Part shown: positions 14,092 through 26,000 of the stretch, one piece after another
Numbering within the stretch: position 1 is the first letter of the stretch
How the letters are laid out: each line of letters begins with the position of its first letter
Assembly (NCBI GenBank): GCA_035610835.1
Contig: CM069446.1
Coordinates: 50,693,625 to 50,757,624, forward strand
Direction of reading: 5' to 3'
DNA: 64,000 nt
Source: Ophiura sarsii
Taxonomy: Eukaryota > Echinodermata > Ophiuroidea > Amphilepidida > Ophiuridae
Notes under the pieces: model-generated
Told to the model about the DNA's origin: nothing
What the model saw: only the letters and a program-made list of their open reading frames with translations
The model's database searches: none
Position numbers and translations under genes: made by a program

Positions 14092-17000
14092 ACGGACTAG
14101 ACCGACCCAATTTAAAAAAAATTATGTTAGAAACATTTTGGGGAAATGTTGGCAATTTTTTTGAAATTTTTGGAATATTTTTTGAAAAATTCACCAAATA
14201 TTCAAAAAATATGGGTTTTTTTTAAAATGCCGACCGAGTGACTCCTACCTAAGAGGTCTGTTGGCCCGTAGAACAGCTTTAAAAAAAACACCCCTAATCC
14301 CATGTGTTTATTTTTCCTGTTTGTAGATTTGGAGGAGAAATTGCCCGATGCAGAAGCGATGAGTACCACAGAGAGTATGTCATCGATATCAGCGATCGAT
14401 AACATAGAAGCTGGCGATCATCTCAAAATTGGCTCACAATTCACATTCAGGGTCACTGTGTTACAGGCATTAGGTATCACCTCGGAATACTCGGATGTGT
14501 TCTGTCAGTTCAAGTAAGTGGTGGATGCAGTGTATCTGTGCCATAGACCTTGTCCCATAGATATCAGACACTACCTATCTATATAGGTATTCTGTGGATA
14601 GCCTGGGTCCTGTAGGCCCTCACATTCAGGGTCACTGTGTTACAGGCATTAGGTATCACCTCATAATACTCGGATGTGTTCTGTCAGTTCAAGTAAGTGG
14701 TGGATGCAGTGTATATCTGTGCCATAGACCTTGTCCCATAGATATCAGACACTACCTGGGAATATATAGGCATTCTGTGGATAGCCTGGGTCCTGTAGGC
14801 CCTCACATCATAGTTACACATCTTATATATGTGGATAGCTTTGGGTGCTTTATGCCCTCTCAACATCAACAAGATTAGAGCGATATAATTTTAGAAATTT
14901 AGACATTTTACTGTGGAAGGCGTATTCATGATATAGCCTGTGTCCCTCAGGCCCTCAACTAATTTAGAGACACATCTTTTAGTCTGCTATAATTTATGAA
15001 TATATTCTATACATTTTGCCAGTTATTTCTAAAACATATTGTTGGGAATACACTGACAGGCTTATATTATTGGTGTTCTTATAATACATCCTATGTCCAA
15101 TGGCCCTCGCATCAGCCAGAGAGATTCCCGGCATTACCTATCAATACTATTACTAAAGGCGAGCTTGTGTTTTCTACATTGTAAGCACAACAATATTAAC
15201 TTTCCCCCTAATATTCTTGTATTTTCTGTGGGTGTATCTAACTTTAACACCCTAAGTACTCATAATTCACAATCCTAGAGAGTTACTGCATCCACAGGCT
15301 CCAATCATTTAACTCAATAATCTGGGCCCTCATAGAACTTCCTTAATTACTAAACTACTCGACATAACCTATGATCCATATAACAATGTTTCCATGTACC
15401 ACATTACTGCGTACGATTCTCTGCAGTTTCCTGCATCGGCACGACGAAGCGTTTTCCACCGAGCCACTACGGAATACGGGCAAAGGCCCGCCGTTGGGCT
15501 TCTATTATGTACAGAATGTAAGTGAGGTCAAAGGTCAAAGCGTGTGTGTGGGTCGACGTAGGGGCATGATGCTCTGTACAAAACGCTATCGTTGTGATCT
15601 GTGTAATGATTGGATATGGGAAATGGGAAATGCTCAAAAATTGCAACGGAAAAATAATTGAAACATTTTTGAACATTTGGTGTCGGTTTCAGAACTACGA
15701 GGGGGTATCAAAAAGAAATTCTTGAAATCACCCAGAAGTGAAGGAGCTATATCGATGAAATTTTGTCTGTGTAATCACTGGTCCTTAAAAACATTATGGT
15801 GCAAAAACGGTCTTATTATTATGTTTACTTTTTATACAGGTGGCGCTAGATGCCAAGGCCATGTAAATCAATGACGATTTCCAATGGTGATGTGTACATG
15901 GTAAATTATAAATGGTCCAATAACTGAATCTTGTAGGACGCCTTCCAGAAGAATATTAGGGTCAGATTTTTTTTAAATTTTGTCATTTCTCACTCGTAGG
16001 TCTCAATTTATCTCTCTTAATGACAACATTTCTAAACCTTATACTCCTCTGGAAGGCTACCCACAAGGATCAGTTTTGGACCATTGTCGTTTAACCATGT
16101 ACACAGCGCCGTTGGGAGACGTCATTGATTTACATGGCCTTGGCATCTAGCGCCACCTGTATAAAAAGTAAACATACTTATGAGACCATTTTTGCACCAT
16201 AATGTTTTTAAGGACCAGTGATTACATACACAGACAAAATTTCATCGTTATACAGGGTGAGTCAAAAAAAAGTTTACCCTAATTGAAAAAATCAAAAAAA
16301 ATATTTGTGACCACAAAATCAAGGCAAACAAAACTTTAAATGATTGCGCCATTTCTTTGCTACCATCTGGAAAAAAAATCACGCTATTTGATGATACCGT
16401 TAAGTAAATATGACTATTTCTGTACAGGAGCTGTTTTTTCACCAAAAACACGGTTTTTAATTTCAAGCTTAACAAGCTTAATAATGTTTAATAGGATTAT
16501 GATGTAAAGCATTACACATCTTGTTTATTAAAAGACAATAGACTTGTTCAAAATTGTCTCCTAATAGATTAAAACATGAAATATGGATTAAATTGTATCA
16601 CCACTGTCAGTTAATAAATAATAATTGCAAGGATTAAATAGTCCGCAAGGGATATTCATAAACATGATAAAACTAGATGAGGATATTGAATAAAAATTGT
16701 CACCAGTGACTATCTGTTATGTGAATAATAAACGATATTTTTTATTTTATAGTATTTTGATAACATCAATAAACATAATATTGCACTTATTTTTCGTAAA
16801 TATGTCCGATTAAGTAAACATTATCCTTGAACCAATCAAAAATTGTCAATGTCCACAGTAAGACTACATGTAGTAAGTAATAGTCTATCCCTCTCTTTCT
16901 TTCTCTACATGTAAAATTTATTCCTGTTAATGAATAGAAACCCACTTGATAATCCAGCATCTTGTTTGGTCTTTCTCCTGATCTTTGAGAGTGTGCTTAA

Positions 17001-20000
17001 GATGGTTGCACTGAGGGACAATAGACAGCTTTAAGGCCTATTTATGACACAATTACCACACTTTAATCATTTCATAACAAAGGAATTGATCCTTTCGCTG
17101 TCGGTATTGTAATTTTTTATTGGTTGTATCTTATGAAATATAATGGTCAAGATCTGGAAGCGTGTTCGGATGTTAAATTGGTCACTTTCATTCAAAACAG
17201 CGTAAAATGAGTTTCCCTCAACTAATCTAAACCAGATAAAATTCATATTAAAGCTAATGAATTTGTCTTTATACCGTAGTAAATTGTCTTGAAAACAAAC
17301 AAATACTTTTTTCTAAAAAAATCGCTGAAGTTGAGTAAACTTTTTTTTGACTCACCCTGTAGCTCCTTCACTTCTGGGTGATTTCAAGAACTTTTTGATA
17401 CCCCCTCGTATTTGGTTATAAAACACCTATCATTGAGATCACAATTTTAGCAACACTACTTAACCATTTCATCCTTGGTGTATGTATGCTCATCGCTGTA
17501 TATTATCTGGTGGCGGTACCACTATCATGTATTCCGATTTGCTGGTTTGACACTGTCCGTGCAATCTAATTGGCTGATGACACTGTGTTCATGTATTCTG
17601 ATTGGCTGATAACACTTATATTGATGTGTTCTCATTGGCTGATTAAGCACTCATATCCATCTTCGGCTTGGCCACCAATTGGCTGATGACACAGTTGCTG
17701 CTTGGCCGTGTGCAAATTATTTTTGGTATCTATTTTGTTATTATTTTCTTATTTTGCAGTTTCATACACGGGCATGATGCATTTGTAACCCAACCCGTCC
17801 AGAACAATGCGGGCATAGCCGGTGGCCCGCCCCTTGGGTTTTACTTTGTTCAAAATGTAAGTCGGGCTGCACTCATTCATTAACACTTTCCACATGGCTA
17901 TTGGTTTTACCATACAAAAGATTTTTTTCAGAAACCTTTCAAGGTCTATTTCAAGGATTACTGAACCAATATTAGGCATGTTTGTACTTATTTCAATGCA
18001 TTCCTCCTGGTGACTCCCAATATGGTAATGAATTTTTTATCATTTTGACATTTTGGAAAGTGAAATTTGGGAATGTCGTCTGCAGACACCTGCAGCGTGG
18101 AAAGTGTTAATATGCAATTATGCAAATGCATTATTGTACTTATGAATGTGGCCAACAAGTAGAGGGGGCAGGGTGCAATAAGTACAAACATGCCTTGTAT
18201 TGATTCATTAATCCTTGGGATAGGCCTTGAAAGTTGGGAAAGATTTCTGAAAAATCTGTTTTGAATGGTATAACTAATATCCACGTAGTGTTAACTTGTG
18301 CGATTCTCCAGGCTGTCATAGCCATCATAAATAGCTGTGTGATATTATGTGAATGTCTGTATTCCTTTTTTTGTTTGTTTACAACTGTAATTGCATGGTC
18401 CTATACCTTTGCATGCTGCTTTTCACTTCAATCATGATTAGAAACCTTTCAAGTTGACAAGTGTAAAGTGTGTTTCTATTCGAATGCAGAAGGTGCTTAT
18501 TGGTGGTGATAAGTGATGGTGGCCTTTACACTTTCCACGCGGCAGGCAGTTGCAGACAACATTCCAAAATTTCACAAAATGTTAAAAAAATTATTGAATT
18601 TCATTACCATATTTGGAATCACCATGAGAATTGTTTTGAAATAAGTACAAACATACCTAGTATTGGGTCAGTAATCTTTGAGATAGACTTCTGAAAAATC
18701 TGTTTTGTGTATGGTAAAACTATATAGCCGCGTCAGGAAAGTGTTAACTCTTTCCACACGGCTATTGGTTTTACCAAATACAAAACAGTTTTTCCAGAAA
18801 CATTTCCCAACTTTCAAGGTCTATATGAAGGATTACTGAACCGATATTAGGCATGTTTGTACTTATTTTAAGCATTTCTCATGGTGATTCCAAATATGGT
18901 AATGAAATTGAATAATTTTGACATTTTTGAAACATTTTGTGAAATTTTGGAATGTCGTCTGCAGATGACTGCCGCGTGGAAAGTGTTAAGAGAAACACGC
19001 GATCACCACCTTTTTCACCAACTCCATCACCACCATAATAACCCAGTATTTCTGGGTTATATGTGGTGACTTTAGTGGGGATCTTGAATAGAAACAGACA
19101 GTGGTTATTTTAGTGGTGATGAGATTCCATGCGCTGCGTTATGCTTGCGCGCCATGCATGAAAATATTTGTGTGAACTTCCAGGATCACCACCTTTTGCT
19201 GTGTCACCACCTTTTTGGAACCATAATAGTTGATACATTGTCGTAGTAGTTGATAGTTAGAGTAGCTGAGTCTTCAGAATAGATAAAGAAAAAAGTGAGA
19301 ACAAAATGGAAACTTATAGTAGTTTTTGAACCATAATAGTTGATACTTTGTTGTAGTAGTTGGTAGTTGGAGTAGCTGAGTCTTCAGAATTCCAGTAGAT
19401 TTTGATGTTTAGGCATTCACAAGTTTCTTGTCTAAATTCAAATGAAGTTTTGTGTTAGCCATTGATTGCCGTAATCTAAATGTGAAAAGTAACGATAGTT
19501 TTGCCTTTTTTTATTGTAGATCTCTGTGACCGTTACCAAAGCTTTCATCGACTATCTTAGAAGTTCTCCAGTAGTATTTGAAGTATTCGGCCATTATCAG
19601 GCCCATCCATTGCACCATCTGAGCCAGCAATGCACTAGGTGAGTAATTTTGGGTGTAGAGGAAAGGAAAATGATAGATTGAGTGGGTTAGAGTTTTTTGA
19701 GTTGGGGGGGTGGGGGGGGGGGGGGGGAAGTTGGGTGGGATAGATAGAACCAGCAATGCACAAGGCAAGCTAGTGTTGGTTATGATTTGATTGGTATTGT
19801 TGGGACAAGGTGGGTAAGTATAGGGTGGGTTGAGTGTGTTGATTAGGCTGAAGTGATTGAGTTTGGGTGGTGTGGTGGTGGTGTGCATATCAAGTTGTCA
19901 TTATGAGACGAATCTAGCACTATCAGAATCAACCATGCACAAAAGTAAGCCATTGGGGTGGTGGATGAGGCAGATGAGGTGGAGTGATGTGGGATAGAGT

Positions 20001-23000
20001 GGGGGGGGGGGGGGGGGGGGGGTGTATGTCAAGTCATTGGCAGGCCTATTCATTACATAAATTTAAGTGCAATTTTGCACCTCATGGGTTAAAAGAACCA
20101 AATGTTGAATGAATCAGATTGGGTGAGGTGTGGAGCAGGTCACAAGAAGCGGTCGGCTAATGTCATGCATCTGGACCTTTGGAAAGGTCCTTGTTGTCAG
20201 AAGGAGTTAAAATTACACTTATCGTTACTTCTCTTTGTTGTTTTTTTCTTCTTTTTTTCCCCCTTTCTACATACAGATTGCGTCCATTAAAGAGGCATTT
20301 CCCTCCCTCACTTCCACTAGCTACTCCAGGTGAGTCAAGTTGTCCACATATTGATAAAATACCACATGTTAACATATGTGACTCGATCAAGCGGAATAAG
20401 TCGTATGTCGGGAATATTGATTTTAAGTTATAGGTAAAAAGAAGTAACAAATTCATGTTTTACACTGTTTTCTCAGTTGGTAAATTGTTGTAACTTAAAG
20501 ACTAGAAGCTCAATTTTGATGGGTTTGGACCATACTGTAGCATTTCCCTGCTTTTAAATGATGAACAAATATCAAAATTGAAAACTGCCGACATGTGACT
20601 CATTTCGCTTGATCACATCACATATGTAAACACATATTTGGCTAATTCAGAGAATATTTCGATTTTTCATCTCCAACATTTGTTTTTTATATATGGAGAG
20701 TAGCTTATCTACATAAGTTGATTTATAGAGTTTTACATTACCCAGTGTTGCCAACCCCGCGTCTAGGTCGCGGAATTGGGCTACTTTGGACCTTAAAGCA
20801 AAAATGTGGGCTACACTGGCATTGCCTGCCTATGACACTGTCTTTGAGCTGCATCAGAAAATTAATATTGTCAATATGATAAAAAGTATGAGAAACTAGT
20901 CCCAACTGAAATAATAGGATACCTGAAAGTGTACAGAAGGATGAGTACAACTGTACAAATGTAAAATGTGGTAAAGTGAAACTTATCCCAACTGTAAGTG
21001 GGGGATGAAAAGAGTCGGAAAATTACAGATACTAACAATGTTTCTTGCTTCCATGGGATGCACACTGCCCTTCCTGAACATTATATTGTACATATCTGTA
21101 TATACAGGGTGTCCCAAAAGTCTGCGCACGACTTTAAAACTTTGTATTTCACAAAATATAAGTCGTATTGAAAATATGAATACATATTTAGAAAGAGGAG
21201 ATGTGGGAAATCATTTTGATACCAAACATTGGAGTAACATCTGTTTGTAATGCCACCCTAGAAGTAAAATATATATTACTGCAAAAATGTAATTTTATAC
21301 TTCGGAGGAATAAAGTTCATAAATTGAGACACCTATTGAGATTAACGAAAAGACGGTTAGAGTTGGTTACACGGAAAGTGATCCGTCAATTGTAATATTT
21401 AAATTTTACATTACAGTGATCCCATCATAATAACAAACTATATCACACATAATGTTCGTTTCTATAGTGAAATCTAGTTTAAATGTTTCCATTTATACAG
21501 GGACGTGTGCTAAAAAATTGAATAACGTAACAGAAAAGTGATCACACACATCTCTTCTCGAAAGCATACAGTGCATAGCACTTGACTCTACAGCGCCATT
21601 GAACATTTCTTTGTAAATGGATATTAGGCGCTATATAAATTATATTATTATTATTATTATTATTATTATACAGCTGTCAAACATGTTAACATTTAAATTT
21701 ACCGGATTATTTTAATGCTGCTTGTTTTAGTCTTTTTTCTACCACATCGAGACAAATCATGCACAGTTCCTGTGTTCAAAAATGTATCCACCAACTTCAG
21801 AATGGATATTCTTGAAATGTTTTCTGAACTTTTGTTGAGTAATTTGAACTGAATTTGTTTTAGCGTAGAACCATACCATTTGTATTCGCTTATCTATGCT
21901 GTAAACCACCTTGAATGAAGACTTTTGCTGTGCAATTTTGTCTACTATGCCTATTTATGTTGTGATTGATAATAATATTAATGTTGCAAGGTAATCAGTG
22001 AACTGTGACTAATGCGCAACGTTGCTTTCATACCGTTGATTTATACGCACCTGATTTTAGCAACAATGTGTGGTACTTGGTATAGGTAGGTCTGGCACAC
22101 GGCCACAAACTTTCAACCAGTTTTATAATGTTGTGGGTTCACCAATATGGTTGTGTTTGGTATCAAATTAATTTCCCAAATCTCGTCTATCAAATATGGT
22201 TAGATTTATACCATATGATTTATATTTTATGAGATATAACTCTTCAAAAACGTGCATAGACTTTTGGAACACCCTGTACATAGGCCTTTGGACTTTGGAG
22301 CTAGTCCTTGTATTGTACATATCTGTATATACACTGGGCTAGTTCTATTTCTATTACTTGATAAAGAGTAGTATATCTAGTCGAAACGTTGCTATCATCT
22401 CTAATTCTCCTCCCCTTTTTTTCATCCCCCACTTTCGGTTGGGATAAGTTTCACTTTATTACAGTATGATTAATTTAGAACAATTTGACAAATCCAACCT
22501 TACAATGTTTGTGATTTTGTTTTCCCCACAGTACCCTCTCCCAAACTTGGATTTGTTAGTACGCCCAGCACTAGTCACTTGCATTCCAGGCACGATTTAC
22601 TCATCTGGTTTGAAATAGAAGAATTAGCACCGTCTGGAGAGTAAGTATGGATAGTTAAAGTTAAATCAGTTCCAAATTGATGAGCCTTCTTACATACACC
22701 AGCGAATTAGTACAGAAGAGCGTTGGTGCACGTGAATGCAACAGAAGCATCTGTGAATCGTATGCGTGGCGCACGCGTGTGTAGGCCGATATCTCGCACA
22801 GGCAAGAATGCACATGTGTAAAAATGCTAGCGTAGCGTACGCTTGAATTACTCTTGAGTGTTGATAGATAATAACCCAGTATCGTTCAATACTGGTACAA
22901 AGTCAGTGTTCCAGTATCGGACGATACTGGCACATATAAAATATTCCAATTATGTACTAGTATTGTTCAATACTGGGACAAAATCACTACTGGTAGCATG

Positions 23001-26000
23001 TGTGCCAGTATTGACCGATACCAAAACACAATTTTGCATTCCAGTATTGACCTGTTACACCAGGGTATATAGAGAAGGTTAGCCGTCACTATCATACACG
23101 AATCATTGAATGAGATAACTGTATTGTATGTTGTTATTCTTCATCAGATATCTACCAGCCTGCGTAGATCACAGTGATGAGTACCCATGCTGTGGTGTAT
23201 TCCTGTTACACCAGGGTATACAGAGAAGATTAGCCGTTACTATTGTACATGAATCATCGAACGAGCTCATCTGGAGAGATATTAAGGAAATAGTCGTGGG
23301 TATGTATAATTGATTAGCTCAGTCATGACGGATCAAATTGTGTGTATTCTCTTGCCAAGGTGATCTTTTCTGCACATTTGCTTTATTTTGGTAACCTTTT
23401 TTTGCCTGGCCTTCCAGTCTGATCAATGTCGATCCTGGATCTGGATCTAGATCTAGAAGTATGGACCACTGCTCCTATTAGTCATCGGCAGAGAACTTCA
23501 GCATTTTTTATAGTAGCCAATGCGCGCGATCTAGTTAATGAGCGTGTTTGGGCGGGGACATTAATGACCCATAGATACGATCGGCCAATCGGATTACAGA
23601 TACCGCGACGCGTCGAACTGCTCAAGGTAACGCACTTTCATGTTAACACTTGTACGCAGTTGTCACACAAAAAAAAGTACTGAACTTCTCTGACGCCGAC
23701 TATAGTGTAGCCAAACAGCCAGGGTTGGTGTACTCGGTGTATGTACACTGATTTCTGCTATGTGATGGTTGTTAATCTTGATTGCTTATCACCTGCAGAT
23801 GTTTAGCGAGGATCATTTACCATGTCCAACCAGTCTAGCCATCCTTATTGTTCTTACGAAAGGATTATAAGTGCTACATACATATTCTAAGCCTTTAAGT
23901 GACTTTTCAAAAGCGCAGACAAGTAAAATGGCTCAAAATCATTGAATGTAAAAAAACCTTGTTATATCATATTTCAAACTTTCAGTTAGTTTCATATATG
24001 TATATGAACTTTAATTGCAGGTCGTATCAGAACTTCACTAGAGGTGACTGAGCCTGACCATGAATGTTCCATTCTGTCATTAAATCTACTCTCAGCTATG
24101 TACATGCAGCAACCAGGTGATGAAAGGTAAGCTTAGGAAGTGTGCTAAACTATAATATATTAATTACCCAGAGGGCTTAAAGTTGAAATGACGTCGAAAA
24201 AATGAAACCCCATCGAAAAATGAATGAAGTGTCAACGTATAGTATTGTAAATAGGTTTTTTTTCCTGGTGGGGATGGATTTGAAATGTTAGAAGTAGGTA
24301 ACTAGCTTCTGTGACCTTCAAAACATATAATTAGACACCAAAATCACATTAAAAAACCCAAATGAATACATTTTGCAAAAATGGTTGCCATCTAAGATTT
24401 GCATGATTTTTTGGGGGAAGAAGCCCAGATTTCACCATTTGTTTCAATTTGTTAACTATGGTATCAACCAGCACATTTTTGTTTAAACTTATGGGATCTC
24501 AGCGGGCACAGAGTTAATTATATGTTACAATTCGACGAGTGAGGTCATTTTGACGTTTGAAATTCGTCGTTGTTCCAGCTGGGTATTTTTGTTGTGTGGG
24601 GTCAAATTAAGTAGAGAGTTTTATTTAAAAGTATTTCTATGTATCTCTTTGGGCAGTACATATCTTCTGATATATCTCTTTGTATCTATATTTTGAATTC
24701 CTCCCCTCACCCAAAAAGGAAAGGCCATTGCAAATTCTATGACCGGAGATTGTCTTATTTCGAGATCAGTCAGTTAAACCAAGCCATAAAAATAATGTGG
24801 CAATTAAGTTCTTCATATAGTTGTTCAGACTTTGAATGATACATGTAAGGATGTCACGAAACTAGTCTAGTGTGAAAACTTCATTCACTGATTATAAGCT
24901 TTATTCCGTTGTAATCCCTCAATGAAGTCTTTACCCTAGACTAAACCTGATTCCCTTACATGAAGGTAACACCAACATTTCTCTCTTTTAACATTTTTTA
25001 CCAGGACCATGTTCCGATTTGCAGCAGCCTGGGACACATCATTACACAACTCTGTGCTACTCAACCGTACAACTCCATATGGTGAAAGGGTTTACCTAAC
25101 TATGTCTGCATATCTAGAGGTAATGGGCCGTATTCTCGTACTAAACACGGTTTAGCTTAGCTAAAACCGTGACTAACTAAACTTGTGTCTAAATTAAACA
25201 CAACTTTATCTTTTAAAGGATGTGTTCAACAAAACCCACTTTAAAAACTCTGCAAATCTCAAACTTGAATCAGGCCTGAAACTTTTCAGCTATTTTTCGA
25301 AGCTTAAATGTACATGTTTTATTTTGTTTTCAGCTATTTAACCCAATTTCACACTGTTTTCAGCCTTATTTAGCATGTTTTTTGTGTGTGTATTGAAACA
25401 ACAAGAAAGGAGAGCAATTTGGAACCTCACCCATAAAATCTTTGATTATCTGAATCATCAAAATACCATAAAAGAACATTTGTCCCTCCCCCCACACCTC
25501 CCAACAATTTTCTCATTGGTCCTTTTACCTCTGTAATACATATCACAAAGTAAGTTATAGACAATGTGTCCATTAGAATGGACCAATATGCCGATTACAA
25601 AATAAAAGCTTATTTGATCTGTTTGCCACGTCATGTCTAATTGAAAACCACTGTTTAATACCACATGGACAACACTGATATTTGGGTATGGGTCAGACTA
25701 TAAATATACTTCTATTATTTCCAACTTTTGGGCACTGCAGTTGGTGTATGCATGTGTTGTGTATTTAAAAAGCACATGACCCTTGCGCTTATATTAGTCA
25801 GCGTCTTAATGCTATGGACATAATTCTAATTATATGTGCGTGCATGTAGGGGTGTGTACGAGCGTGCGTGCGTAAACCCAGAATTGTGTACCGGACGCTT
25901 TCAAAAATGACAGCGCATCCTGATTGGTCAATCTTGAAATCGTCACACGCATGTAGGCATAGTTGTTTGCGCATTTCATGCATCCCGATGCAGCTCCTAG

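Noticed and set aside
15427..17856. Exon 8b as a decayed pseudo-exon
   Set aside because: Both splice sites, the phase and the reading frame are intact, and synonymous differences dominate in the shared motif. The truly decayed copies in this gene show stops and lost splice sites instead.
22345..22395. Hammerhead ribozyme core (TTGATAAAG..CGAAAC) of a Penelope-type element
   Set aside because: The core deviates from CTGATGA and I cannot build stem II or a flanking stem III with confidence.
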